Positions 20,825 to 29,763 of a stretch of 51,362 nt of DNA are shown in pieces (within the stretch, counting starts at the first letter, position 1; each line of letters begins with the position of its first letter). Origin of the DNA: DHVE2 group archaeon (lineage in GTDB: Archaea; Thermoplasmatota; Thermoplasmata; Thermoplasmatales; Aciduliprofundaceae); contig WAOD01000053.1 of the NCBI GenBank assembly GCA_015521465.1, positions 1-51,362 on the forward strand. The letters are read 5' to 3'. Position numbers and translations under genes: made by a program. The notes below the pieces were generated by a model that saw nothing but the letters and a program-made list of their open reading frames with translations, did not search any database and was not told the DNA's origin.

Positions 20825-21300
20825 TGAAAGTTAAAGATGTAATGGAAAGAAAAGTGCTCGCAATCAAGCCACATACTACTTTGAAAGAGGCAGCCAAGGT
20901 GCTGGTTGAGAATAACATAAATGGTGTTCCCGTGGTTGACGATGAAAATCGCATTGTGGGATTGCTAACCATGGGGGACATAATTCACCACATTCGCAGT
21001 AGAATGGAAGCTCTGGGCATCGTTCTTGCACCCGGTCCTTTTGACGTGGTTGACCTTTATTTTTTAGAACCCAATTTTCTGGAGAACAAGGATGCAATAA
21101 AGGAAGTTGCAAATGACCCTGTAAGCGAGGTTATGAAAAAGCGTTTTCACCATGTACACGAGGACGATGAGCTGGAAGATGCAATATCGCTTTTAAGCAA
21201 AAAGGACATTTCTGTTTTGCCGGTGGTAGACTCAAAAATGCATGTTCTTGGTATTGTAACCCGTGGCGATATTCTTCGGGTAATAGCGGGTGAAAAATAA
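20824..21300 (+). CDS. Tandem CBS-domain protein
   Basis: VKDVMERKVLAIKPHTTLKEAAKVLVENNINGVPVVDDENRIVGLLTMGDI and VSEVMKKRFHHVHEDDELEDAISLLSKKDISVLPVVDSKMHVLGIVTRGDILRVI. Confidence 0.95.
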   Translation: MKVKDVMERKVLAIKPHTTLKEAAKVLVENNINGVPVVDDENRIVGLLTMGDIIHHIRSRMEALGIVLAPGPFDVVDLYFLEPNFLENKDAIKEVANDPVSEVMKKRFHHVHEDDELEDAISLLSKKDISVLPVVDSKMHVLGIVTRGDILRVIAGEK

Positions 21301-21328
21301 CGGATAAAGAAAATAGCAAAAAATAAAA

Positions 21329-22174
21329 TCATATAAAATTCCCTATTATGTAAGCCATAACAAGTCCGGCGGTTATATATATTATGAATGGTATTTTTGG
21401 CTGGACCCATACTCTATCTCTGCCTATTTTTTTGAGTTTTTCCAGGTCTTCTTTTTCGTGAGGTTTTGGATGCACGTACAAAACGTGCTCCCCGTTATCT
21501 ACTCTCTCCATTAGCCATACGTGCTCTTTATCCACTCTCTCAATGGGTATTCTGTATCCTATGAACATCTCTGGAAATCCCACATCTACCCTTGAAAGAT
21601 TTCGCAAGAGCAGGAATAACAGGTAAAAAGCAGCGGCAATTGCAGAGTAAAGGAGAACCAGAAGAACGAATGGGAATGTTATCTCTACAATGTTCAGGTA
21701 TGCAGGGGTGAACAGGGGCAAACCCAAAAACGAGGGGTATAGTGGTTGAAGAATAGCCACGGTCATTAAGGCTCTAACATCCGCGCGTCCCCGAATTACA
21801 CCTCCAACGTGCAGAAGTTTTATGAACAGCAGCATAACGAACATAACTATGAATGGGTACACATCCTGAGTTTGGAAAAGGGGATATATAAACAATGCTC
21901 CGGCGATTCCATATAGCACGTACCTTACCCATTTATGGTCCCATTCAAAAAACCACTCATAAAAAATTATTATGGATGGAGCAAATGCTATCATGGATGA
22001 TAAGTTGGGGAATTGAAGTATATTATAGGCTATTGCAAAAAATCCCAGTATGAACCATACTTCTGCGTTTATCAGCCTCTCTTTGTAGTCGGAGTATGAG
22101 GCGTATAGGAAAAATGGCAGGGCAGTGACTAACCTAAGGAGGTCTATTGTTTCATTAGGTAGCAGAGACATCAT
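21329..22174 (-). CDS. Preflagellin/type IV prepilin peptidase (A24 family)
   Basis: YASYSDYKERLINAEVW near the N-terminus and GGVIRGRADVRALMTVAI (second catalytic Asp region), multi-TM. Confidence 0.8.
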   Translation of the reverse strand: MMSLLPNETIDLLRLVTALPFFLYASYSDYKERLINAEVWFILGFFAIAYNILQFPNLSSMIAFAPSIIIFYEWFFEWDHKWVRYVLYGIAGALFIYPLFQTQDVYPFIVMFVMLLFIKLLHVGGVIRGRADVRALMTVAILQPLYPSFLGLPLFTPAYLNIVEITFPFVLLVLLYSAIAAAFYLLFLLLRNLSRVDVGFPEMFIGYRIPIERVDKEHVWLMERVDNGEHVLYVHPKPHEKEDLEKLKKIGRDRVWVQPKIPFIIYITAGLVMAYIIGNFI

Positions 22175-22202
22175 ATCATAATCATGGCAGAGAATAAAAA
22201 CT

Positions 22203-22721
22203 TTACCTTTCCAAAATCACAAAGTTTTTGTATCTCCTAACCAGTTTGAACCCATGTCTCAGATAATACTTGTAAGCTTTAATATCCTCAAAAGTTACCA
22301 CGGTAAGCTTCCTTTTCATACTTTCCGCTGTTTTTGAGCTAATGTCGAGTGCGTGTTTTCCAATGCCTTGTCCCCTTGCTTTTTCACTTACCATAAAAAA
22401 TTCAAGGTAAATTCTATCCCTCATGTCTTCGGGAATCCACCATGTATCCTTCCCTTGGAACATGTACACCAATGCGAAGGTGGCTATTATTTTCCCAGAA
22501 TAATCCCTCATGATGTACATTTCATCAAATTCAGTTTCAAGACGATATCTGAGAAATTGCCCGTAGGCTTTGGCAAATTCCTTGAAATCTTTGGTGGAAG
22601 GCTTTTTTTCTAACCATTCAAGTCTAGGATATTTTCCAGAAGTGCTTTGGTATATTACAAATACAAAATTGAGAATTTCCTTGTATTGCTGAACTGGATT
22701 GCGTATCTTTTTAAATTCCAT
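22203..22721 (-). CDS. GNAT-family N-acetyltransferase
   Basis: YLEFFMVSEKARGQGIGKHALDISSKTAESM, FEDIKAYKYYLRHGFKLVRRY. Confidence 0.8.
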   Translation of the reverse strand: MEFKKIRNPVQQYKEILNFVFVIYQSTSGKYPRLEWLEKKPSTKDFKEFAKAYGQFLRYRLETEFDEMYIMRDYSGKIIATFALVYMFQGKDTWWIPEDMRDRIYLEFFMVSEKARGQGIGKHALDISSKTAESMKRKLTVVTFEDIKAYKYYLRHGFKLVRRYKNFVILER

Positions 22722-22840
22722 AGTTGCTAATTCTCTTTGGGGTATATTATCTCTTTGGGTTTCTCTCGTGATGTTTATGCAACGCTGTACAGAGCAAGCT
22801 TCGCAGGTGGTAATTTTTCAGGAAATGTTTAAGTAGTATG

Positions 22841-22855
22841 ACATCATAGTGATGT
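22841..22855. promoter_or_regulatory. Palindrome upstream of ftsZ (ACATCA-TAG-TGATGT)
   Basis: Perfect 6-bp inverted repeat with 3-nt spacer, downstream of a TATA-like TTTAAGTAG (~22828-22836) and 30 nt upstream of the probable ftsZ start. Confidence 0.45.
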
Positions 22856-22885
22856 TTGTCAGACAAATATGTGAGGTGTTGTCAG

Positions 22886-23926
22886 ATGGGATGGGATAGT
22901 ATAATAAAAGAGGCCCTATCGGAAGGGCCAAAATATTCCAGTGATTTCAGGGTTAAAATAATTGGAGTTGGTGGAGGTGGAACCAACAGTATATACAGGC
23001 TTTCTAAGATGGGGATCAATGTGGACATGATTGCGATAAACACAGACGAGAGGCATATAATGTCTCTTGACCTGCCTAAGAAGGTAATTATTGGAAAGAA
23101 CATTACAAAGGGCAGTGGCCTTGGTGGCAACATGGGTTTGGGTGAGACCGTTGCAAGGCAAGCTTCCAAAGCCCTGTACAAGTTTGTGGACGGTGCGGAT
23201 CTCATATTTGTTCTTTCCGCTCTTGGTGGCGGCACCGGTGGCGGTGTTGGGCCCGTGGTGGCGGAACTTGCAAGGAAGTCAAAGGCTCTCGTGGTGTCCA
23301 TAGTTACCATGCCTTTCAAGGCAGAAGGTAAAAACAGGTGGAACAATGCTAAGATTGCCCTTGAGAAGTTTAGAGAAGTGTCCAATACTGTAGTGGTTCT
23401 TGATAACAACAGGCTATTGGAGTTCGCACCCAACATATCATTTTCCAAGGCGTTCATGGCTATGGATGTGTTGGTCGGTGATTTGATAAAAAATGTCGTG
23501 GAAACTGTTAATGAGCCATCTTTCATGAACATTGATTTCTCTGACCTGAGGACTGTGATGCACAAGGGTGGAACATCCACCGTTCTCTATGGTGAAGGAG
23601 AGTATTATTCCCCAGAGGATGCAGTGGTGGACGCTCTGAACAATCCTCTGATGGATATTGACTATCGTGGAGCCACAGGAGCTCTAATCCACATAACAGG
23701 TGGTCCAAATATGACTCTCAGGATGGTTTATAAGATTAGTGAGGGTATAACTGCCAACATAAGGGACGACGCGGAAGTAAAAATCGGTGCAAGAATAGAC
23801 GAGCGTTACAGGAACAAGATAAAAATCACGACGATTCTAACGGGCGTTCACACTCCTTATGTGCCGGAGAGAAGCTACCTGATGCAGGGTTCCAGTATGG
23901 GTTCCCTTCTACCTATGATTATGTGA
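22886..23926 (+). CDS. ftsZ: Cell division protein FtsZ
   Basis: VKIIGVGGGGTNSIYRL, NTDERHI, GSGLGGNMGLGE, LSALGGGTGGGVGPVVAELARK. ATG at 22886 preferred (GAGGTG upstream) over the track start 22856. Confidence 0.93.
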   Translation: MGWDSIIKEALSEGPKYSSDFRVKIIGVGGGGTNSIYRLSKMGINVDMIAINTDERHIMSLDLPKKVIIGKNITKGSGLGGNMGLGETVARQASKALYKFVDGADLIFVLSALGGGTGGGVGPVVAELARKSKALVVSIVTMPFKAEGKNRWNNAKIALEKFREVSNTVVVLDNNRLLEFAPNISFSKAFMAMDVLVGDLIKNVVETVNEPSFMNIDFSDLRTVMHKGGTSTVLYGEGEYYSPEDAVVDALNNPLMDIDYRGATGALIHITGGPNMTLRMVYKISEGITANIRDDAEVKIGARIDERYRNKIKITTILTGVHTPYVPERSYLMQGSSMGSLLPMIM

Positions 23927-24017
23927 TTTTTCACTTTTTTCACATCTATTTTTCCAGAAAAATTTATGATTTTTCGTTTTTTCTAATATTTCTTTAGGTT
24001 TTACACAATCCGAATTC

Positions 24018-24026
24018 TTTATATAG
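24018..24026 (+). promoter_or_regulatory. Putative TATA box of the ribosomal supercluster / leader RNA
   Basis: TTTATATAG; expected TSS ~25 nt downstream falls at ~24046-24050, the start of the structured element. Confidence 0.5.
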
Positions 24027-24049
24027 TGAATTCCATTACACTCCAAAAG

Positions 24050-24175
24050 ATTAGCCAGACGCTCTGGGCAAACCCCTTGTATGGAATCCCAAAGCAGTAA
24101 CCCGCTGGGATCAGGGGTGCCCGCGTTCGGAGCCAAACGGTGATTTTGGTTCCGTGAGGAAGCGTCACGGCTAAT
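24050..24175 (+). ncRNA. Candidate structured leader RNA / ncRNA upstream of rpl3
   Basis: Terminal ATTAGCC (24050-24056)/GGCTAAT (24169-24175); arm with GCTCT/GGAGC, GGGCA/TGCCC, CCCCT/AGGGG, ATCCCA/TGGGAT; second hairpin CGTGA/TCACG. Folded by eye. Confidence 0.5.
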
Positions 24176-24196
24176 AAGCGACGAGGTGAATCGAAA

Positions 24197-25204
24197 ATGG
24201 GAAGTGCACATCATCCGAGACGTGGCTCTATGGCGTATTATCCACGTAAAAGAGCAAAAAGTATTGTACCGAGGATACGAACGTGGCCCGAGATAGAGGA
24301 CGGTCCACGCATTCAGGGATTTGCAGGTTACAAGGCGGGAATGACGCATGTTCTGACTGTTGATTGGCGCAAGAAGAGCACCACTGCCGGGCAGGAAATA
24401 AGAACTCCCGTAACGGTTATAGAAGTTCCGCCCATGAAAGTGGCAGGTGTGCGTTTTTACATTAGGGATATGTATGGTCTTAAAAGTGCTGGAGAGGTGT
24501 GGGCTGAAAACCTGGATGAAGAGCTCAAAAGGCGTTTGCCCATGCCAAAGAAATCCCGTGGTAAAGCGCCTGCGGATTTTGATGAGGTTCGCGTAATTGC
24601 CTACACACAACCCAAGCTCGTCAGCGGTGTTCCCAAGAAAGTTCCCGACATAATGGAAATCAGAGTTGGTGGAGGCACTCTGGAAGAAAGGAAGAATTAC
24701 GCTATGGATCTTCTTGGCAAGGAAATAAAGTTTTCAGATTTCAGGGCGGATGGTAAATTTGTGGATGTCCTTGCAATCACGAAGGGCAAGGGTTTTCAGG
24801 GGCATATTAAAAGGTTTGGAGTAAAGCTTTTGAATCACAAAAATAGTAAACACAGGCGCATGATAGGGACATTGGGGCCATGGCATCCTGACTGGGTTAG
24901 GTATACTGTACCACAGGCCGGTCAAACGGGTTATCATCAGAGAACGGAGTACAACAAAAGGGTAATCAAATTTGTTGATTTTGTGGATGAAAATGGAGAG
25001 AAAAAGTTGGCTATGGATGTAAATCCTGAAGGCGGCTTTTTGCATTATGGTGAAATTAGAAATCCTTATGTTCTCGTGCATGGTTCTGTCCCCGGTCCAG
25101 CAAAGCGTCTTGTTAAGTTCCGAGATCCTGTAAGGCAGGTTTTGGATGACGTTGATGGTGTAGAAGTTGTTCACATTTCCAGAGAATCCAAGCAGGGGGT
25201 GTGA
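24197..25204 (+). CDS. rpl3: Ribosomal protein L3 (uL3)
   Basis: GFAGYKAGMTHVLTVD, DVLAITKGKGFQGHIKRFGVK, MIGTLGPWHPDWVRYTVPQAGQTGYHQRTEYNKRV. Confidence 0.97.
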   Translation: MGSAHHPRRGSMAYYPRKRAKSIVPRIRTWPEIEDGPRIQGFAGYKAGMTHVLTVDWRKKSTTAGQEIRTPVTVIEVPPMKVAGVRFYIRDMYGLKSAGEVWAENLDEELKRRLPMPKKSRGKAPADFDEVRVIAYTQPKLVSGVPKKVPDIMEIRVGGGTLEERKNYAMDLLGKEIKFSDFRADGKFVDVLAITKGKGFQGHIKRFGVKLLNHKNSKHRRMIGTLGPWHPDWVRYTVPQAGQTGYHQRTEYNKRVIKFVDFVDENGEKKLAMDVNPEGGFLHYGEIRNPYVLVHGSVPGPAKRLVKFRDPVRQVLDDVDGVEVVHISRESKQGV

Positions 25205-25207
25205 TAA

Positions 25208-25969
25208 ATGAAAGTTAATGTGTACACACTGGAAGGCGGTGTCAAGGGACAGGTGGACCTTCCCAAGTTCTTTGAGTATCCTTACCGGCCAGACTTAATA
25301 AAGAGAGCTGTAAGGGTATTTCAGCTAAATAGAGTCCAACCCCATGGCGTTAAGTATCGTGCGGGGATGAAAGTTGCGGAGTCTTGGGGGCCCGGGCGTG
25401 GGGCATCCAAGATGGTTCCCAGGATAGGGGAGTCTTCCCGCGGTGGAAATATTCCAAATACTCGTGGTGGTAGGGCTGGACATCCTCCTACAACTAAAAA
25501 GGTTTGGAAGAGGGATATAAACAAGAAGGAGCGGCGCCTTGCAAAGTATTCTGCTTTGAGTGCCACAGCAAATAAGGCAATGGTTGTTGCTCGCGGTCAC
25601 AAGTTTAACGTTGAGCTTACTTTGCCTGTTGTCGTGGAGGATAGGTTTGAGGAAATAAGCAAGGTCAAAGATGCAATAGAAGTCCTGAAAAAACTTGGTG
25701 TTTACGATGATATTGTCCGTGCCAGTGTAAAACGTGTGCGCGCAGGTCACGGGAAGATGAGAGGTAGGAGATATAAGAAGAAAAAGAGCCTGTTGATTGT
25801 TGTCAACAATAAAGACAATGTGCTTAAGGGCTTCAAAAATCTTCCGGGTGTTGATGTCGTGAGGGCATCGGAACTGAACGCTGAAATTCTTGCGCCTGGG
25901 ACGCATGCGGGGAGATTAGCAATATTTACTGAAGGTGCTATCGAACAGGTTAGGGGGTGGAAAGAATGA
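25208..25969 (+). CDS. rpl4: Ribosomal protein L4 (uL4)
   Basis: YPYRPDLIKRAVRVFQLNRVQPHGV, SWGPGRGASKMVPR, GGRAGHPPTTKKVWKRDINKKERRLA. Confidence 0.97.
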   Translation: MKVNVYTLEGGVKGQVDLPKFFEYPYRPDLIKRAVRVFQLNRVQPHGVKYRAGMKVAESWGPGRGASKMVPRIGESSRGGNIPNTRGGRAGHPPTTKKVWKRDINKKERRLAKYSALSATANKAMVVARGHKFNVELTLPVVVEDRFEEISKVKDAIEVLKKLGVYDDIVRASVKRVRAGHGKMRGRRYKKKKSLLIVVNNKDNVLKGFKNLPGVDVVRASELNAEILAPGTHAGRLAIFTEGAIEQVRGWKE

Positions 25970-26229
25970 CCTTTCATCCAACGGAAGTTATATTGAAGCC
26001 GTACGTTACTGAAAAAACATTGCTTATGATAGAAAAGGAGAACAAGCTCACGTTCATAGTTGCAAAGAATGCAACTAAGACACAGGTTCGCCATGCTGTG
26101 GAGAACCTTTTTGATGTGGAGGTCGAGAAGATCAATATAAATATTACCAAGTATGGTAAGAAGGCAATTGTGAAGTTGAAGAAAGACTACAGTGCCGAGG
26201 AACTCGGTATGAGGTTGGGCATATTCTGA
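25966..26229 (+). CDS. rpl23: Ribosomal protein L23 (uL23)
   Basis: LKPYVTEKTLLMIEKENKLTFIVAKNATKTQVRHAVENLFDVEVEKIN; ATGA overlap with the L4 stop. Confidence 0.95.
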   Translation: MTFHPTEVILKPYVTEKTLLMIEKENKLTFIVAKNATKTQVRHAVENLFDVEVEKININITKYGKKAIVKLKKDYSAEELGMRLGIF

Positions 26230-26243
26230 TGAGGTGAGATGAT

Positions 26244-26948
26244 ATGGGTAAGAGGATAATTCCACAGCGTAGAGGTCGTGGAACCCTGAGGTATCGTGCT
26301 CCAAGTCACAGGTATGCGGGGAAGCCCCGGATACCTAAAGTGGATGGTAACAAAGGGTACGTGAAACGGCTGATTCATGATCCTGGCCACACAACTCCCC
26401 TGGCGGAGGTTGTGCTGGACAATGGCGAGAAATTTTTGATGCTGGCGCATCTTGGCATGTATGAAGGTCAGGAGATAGAGATAGGTCAGAATGCGCGGGT
26501 GGTACAGGGTAATATATTGCCTCTGGGTGAGATTCCAGATGGTGTTCCTGTTTACAATATTGAGAAGAACTACGGGGATGGGGGTAAGTTTGTCAGAAGC
26601 GGTGGCTCCTATGCGCAGGTAGTTACACATGGTGAGAAGGTTACTGTGCAAATGCCGTCTGGTGAGTTCAAATCTTTCGATCCTCGATGCAGGGCAGTCA
26701 TTGGGATAATTGCTGGTGGTGGTCGCAAGGAGAAGCCCATGCTCAAGGCGGGGAAGGTCTATCATGCATGGGGCTCAAAGGCCCGCAAGCATGTTCAAGT
26801 TCGCGGAGTTGCGATGAATGCGGTCAATCATCCTCATGGGGGTGGTAACCACCAGCATGTGGGTCGTCCAAGCACAGTGTCCAGGCATGCTCCGCCAGGT
26901 AGGAAAGTTGGAAGATTGTCTCCCAAGAAGAAAAAGAAGAAGAGGTGA
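26244..26948 (+). CDS. rpl2: Ribosomal protein L2 (uL2)
   Basis: MGKRIIPQRRGRGTLRYRAPSHRYAG, GVAMNAVNHPHGGGNHQHVGRPSTVSRHAPPGRKVG. Confidence 0.98.
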   Translation: MGKRIIPQRRGRGTLRYRAPSHRYAGKPRIPKVDGNKGYVKRLIHDPGHTTPLAEVVLDNGEKFLMLAHLGMYEGQEIEIGQNARVVQGNILPLGEIPDGVPVYNIEKNYGDGGKFVRSGGSYAQVVTHGEKVTVQMPSGEFKSFDPRCRAVIGIIAGGGRKEKPMLKAGKVYHAWGSKARKHVQVRGVAMNAVNHPHGGGNHQHVGRPSTVSRHAPPGRKVGRLSPKKKKKKR

Positions 26949-26953
26949 ATTAG

Positions 26954-27415
26954 ATGGCTAAGAAGCTAATTACTAATGCAAAGGCTGCAAGGAGGAAGAA
27001 GAGGAAGAGGCGTACTGTAGCTATGGGGAGGATGAAGGAGTTCTCTTACAGGGGTTATTCTTTGGAAGAACTTCAAAAAATGACTTTCGATGAATTTGCT
27101 GAGATAATCCCTGCTCGTGGCCGCAGGACTCTCAAGCGCGGCTGGGATGAAGAGCGTATGAAAGTGGTCAGAAAAATAATGAAGTCCAGTGGGGATAAGG
27201 CAGTTCGCACGCACAGGCGCGATCTGATAATTCTGCCTCAGTTTGTGGGTAAAAAAGTTGCTGTTTACAATGGCAAAGAATTCGTTGAAGTGGATATTAA
27301 GCCAGAGATGATCGGTCATTATCTTGGTGAGTTTGCTCTTACCCGCAGGGAAGTCAAGCATAGCGGTCCTGGTGTGGGTGCAACCCGCAGCAGCAAGTTC
27401 GTGCCGCTGAAGTGA
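26954..27415 (+). CDS. rps19: Ribosomal protein S19 (uS19)
   Basis: VRTHRRDLIILPQFVGKKVAVYNGKEFVEVDIKPEMIGHYLGEFALTRREVKHSGPGVGATRSSKFVPLK. Confidence 0.97.
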   Translation: MAKKLITNAKAARRKKRKRRTVAMGRMKEFSYRGYSLEELQKMTFDEFAEIIPARGRRTLKRGWDEERMKVVRKIMKSSGDKAVRTHRRDLIILPQFVGKKVAVYNGKEFVEVDIKPEMIGHYLGEFALTRREVKHSGPGVGATRSSKFVPLK

Positions 27416-27416
27416 G

Positions 27417-27881
27417 GTGATAAATATGCCTTACAGTATAAAAGTGGATGGAGAAAAATATGTAAAGGCCTTCGGGAGAAATTTACCACTCTCCTTGAAG
27501 GATTCCGTCAATATTTGCCGTACTTTGAAGGGTATGCGCTTAGAGGATGCTAAAGATTATCTGGAAGATGTTATCAAGAAGAAGAGGGCCGTGCCTTACT
27601 TCCGGTACCTTGATTCTATTTCACACAGGAAGGGTATGGGTCCTGGAAGATATCCGGTAAAAGAAGCTAAATATATTCTCAAGGTTCTGGAAAATGCCGA
27701 GGCTAATGCTGAGGACAAGGAACTTGATATGGATAACTTATTTATCATGCATATTGCGGCGCATAAGGGAGAAGTATACAAAAGATACACTCCTCGAGCA
27801 ATGGGTCGTTCAACAGAGATAAGGCGAGATAGGGTTCATATAGAGGTCATATTGGAAGAACGTGAGGAAAAGGAGGAATGA
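27417..27881 (+). CDS. rpl22: Ribosomal protein L22 (uL22)
   Basis: GRNLPLSLKDSVNICRTLKGMRLEDAKDYLEDVIKKKRAVPYFRYL, YKRYTPRAMGRSTEIRRDRVHIEVILEE. Confidence 0.96.
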   Translation: MINMPYSIKVDGEKYVKAFGRNLPLSLKDSVNICRTLKGMRLEDAKDYLEDVIKKKRAVPYFRYLDSISHRKGMGPGRYPVKEAKYILKVLENAEANAEDKELDMDNLFIMHIAAHKGEVYKRYTPRAMGRSTEIRRDRVHIEVILEEREEKEE

Positions 27882-28600
27882 TCATGGATGAGAGGATATT
27901 TATAAAAGAAAATGTTAGACGAATGCTCATCCGAGAATTCGTTATGGAAGAGGTCAGATCTGCTGGATTTGGAGGAATTGAAATTCAGCGTACTCCTCTT
28001 GGTACAAGGATTGTTCTTGAAGTGGAGCGTCCCGGTCTTGTGATTGGGAGAAAAGGTGCTAAGATTAAGGAACTCACTGATGTTCTTCAGGAGAAATTTG
28101 GGGTTGAAAATCCCATGATTGAGGTTAGGGAGAGTGAGAACCCGTATCTTAATGCCCAAATCATGGCCGAAAAATTGGCTTTTGCGCTGGAAAGGGGCTG
28201 GCATTTCAGGAGGGCAGGTCATTCTACTTTGAGGCGCATAATGGATGCTGGAGCCAAAGGCGCTCAAATTATTATTTCTGGAAAGCTTACTGGTGACCGT
28301 TCCAGAACGGAGAAATTTACCAAGGGCACTGTTAAATACAATGGCCATCCTGTCGAACTTGTAAGGAAGGGTCGTGCGGTGGCTAAAACCAAGCCCGGTA
28401 TAATTGGTGTTACCGTAAAAATAATGCCCCCTGATGCAAAGTTGCCTGATGAGATAAATGTCATTCCTGAAGGTGCCTTGAAAGGAGATGAGGATAATAA
28501 TACTGTTGAAGGGTCTGTTGAAAATAATGAAGAAAAAGTAGAGGTGAGCGACAATGTCGAAGGAGCTAAAAGCGAAGCAGATACGGGAAATGAGTCATGA
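27878..28600 (+). CDS. rps3: Ribosomal protein S3 (uS3) with acidic C-terminal tail
   Basis: GFGGIEIQRTPLGTRIVLEVERPGLVIGRKGAKIKELTDVLQEKFG; tail GDEDNNTVEGSVENNEEKVEVSDNVEGAKSEADTGNES. Confidence 0.96.
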   Translation: MIMDERIFIKENVRRMLIREFVMEEVRSAGFGGIEIQRTPLGTRIVLEVERPGLVIGRKGAKIKELTDVLQEKFGVENPMIEVRESENPYLNAQIMAEKLAFALERGWHFRRAGHSTLRRIMDAGAKGAQIIISGKLTGDRSRTEKFTKGTVKYNGHPVELVRKGRAVAKTKPGIIGVTVKIMPPDAKLPDEINVIPEGALKGDEDNNTVEGSVENNEEKVEVSDNVEGAKSEADTGNES

Positions 28601-28760
28601 AGAGCGTATGGAGAAGCTTGGAGCGCTTCGAGAAGAACTTATGCACGAGATGGGAATCAGTGCCATGGGCGGTGCGCCCACTAGTCCGGGAAAGATAAGG
28701 AGTCTTAAAAGGCAGATTGCTAGGATTCTAACGGTGATGGGAGAGGAAGGTGCTGATTAA
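28554..28760 (+). CDS. rpl29: Ribosomal protein L29 (uL29)
   Basis: MSKELKAKQIREMSHEERMEKLGALREELMHEMGISAMGGAPTSPGKIRSLKRQIARILTVM. Confidence 0.94.
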   Translation: MSKELKAKQIREMSHEERMEKLGALREELMHEMGISAMGGAPTSPGKIRSLKRQIARILTVMGEEGAD

Positions 28761-29044
28761 TGAGGAATTATGGTAACATGGAACTCCATGAGCTTATCGG
28801 CTTGGACGTTTGTGTGGTGAAGTCTACTAATCCACTTCAGGTAGGTATGTGTGGAAAAGTTATTGATGAGTCTAAAAATATGCTGATCATTATGAGTTCC
28901 ATGGGGCCTAAAAAGATTCAGAAAAAAGGAGCAAAGTTCGAGTTTGAGATTGAGGGTAAAACTAAATTAGTTGATGGTGGTATGATCAATTACAGGCCGC
29001 ATGAAAGAACAAAGAAGCTAATATGGAGGCGAAGGAAATGGTAA
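28760..29044 (+). CDS. rnp1: RNase P protein component 1 (Rpp29/Pop4)
   Basis: ELIGLDVCVVKSTNPLQVGMCGKVIDESKNMLIIMSSMGPKKIQKKGAKFEFEI; canonical position between L29 and S17. Confidence 0.93.
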   Translation: MRNYGNMELHELIGLDVCVVKSTNPLQVGMCGKVIDESKNMLIIMSSMGPKKIQKKGAKFEFEIEGKTKLVDGGMINYRPHERTKKLIWRRRKW

Positions 29045-29358
29045 GAGATATTGGTGTTGATGCCAAGTTTCCTGAAAAGGAATGCGATGATCCTAACTGC
29101 CCGTGGCATGGCTCCCTTAAGGTTAGGGGGCAGGTTATTGAGGGCGTTGTGATTTCAGATAAAATGGACAAGACTGTCGTGGTGGAGAGAGAGTACCTGC
29201 GCTATGATAAAAAGTATGAGAGGTACGAAAAGAGAAGGAGCAGGTATCATGTTCACAATCCGCCATGCATAGATGCGAAGGTTGGTGACCGTGTGAGGTT
29301 TATGGAATGCAGACCGATAGCCAAGAGTGTAAGCTTTGTTATAATTGAAAAGAGGTGA
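29023..29358 (+). CDS. rps17: Ribosomal protein S17 (uS17)
   Basis: [73 protein letters not shown]. Start could be 29023 or 29038. Confidence 0.95.
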   Translation: MEAKEMVRDIGVDAKFPEKECDDPNCPWHGSLKVRGQVIEGVVISDKMDKTVVVEREYLRYDKKYERYEKRRSRYHVHNPPCIDAKVGDRVRFMECRPIAKSVSFVIIEKR

Positions 29359-29762
29359 GAAAGGTGAAGGGAATTGCGGGCAGTCAGGTTCGTGGTCTTC
29401 CAACAGGTGCCCAGTTGGTTTGCGCTGACAATACTGGTGCTAAGGTAGTGGAGATAATTCAGGTTCTGAATTTCCATACAACTCACAGACAGTATCCAGT
29501 TGCAGGAGTGGGGGATATGGTAATTGTCAGTGTTAAGAAAGGTTCTCCGGACATGAGAAAGAAGGTTTTTCCTGCGGTAATTGTCAGACAGAAGATGCCT
29601 TTTAAAAGGGCAGATGGTACTGTGGTTCAGTTTGAGGACAACGCATGCGTTATTACCACTGATAAAGGCGAGACGAAGGGTAGCGAAATCAAGGGTCCGG
29701 TTGCTCGTGAGGCCACCGAGCGTTGGCCGAGAATAGCAGCTATTTCCAGTATAATCGTGTGA
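29355..29762 (+). CDS. rpl14: Ribosomal protein L14 (uL14)
   Basis: [57 protein letters not shown] start at 29355 or 29364. Confidence 0.95.
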   Translation: MRKVKGIAGSQVRGLPTGAQLVCADNTGAKVVEIIQVLNFHTTHRQYPVAGVGDMVIVSVKKGSPDMRKKVFPAVIVRQKMPFKRADGTVVQFEDNACVITTDKGETKGSEIKGPVAREATERWPRIAAISSIIV

Positions 29763-29763
29763 G

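Noticed and set aside
22882-23580. 232-aa minus-strand ORF antisense to ftsZ
   Set aside because: Shadow ORF of a strongly supported gene; composition is the reverse of FtsZ codons, with no RBS or recognisable domain.
24050-24175. 5S rRNA, SRP RNA, RNase P RNA or a TPP/cobalamin riboswitch as identity of the rpl3 leader element
   Set aside because: Diagnostic motifs were not found on either strand (e.g. 5S GATCCCATxCCGAAC, SRP GGAAGGAAGCAGC core, RNase P GAGGAAAGTC/ACAGAA, TPP CTGAGA), so it is reported only as a novel candidate.
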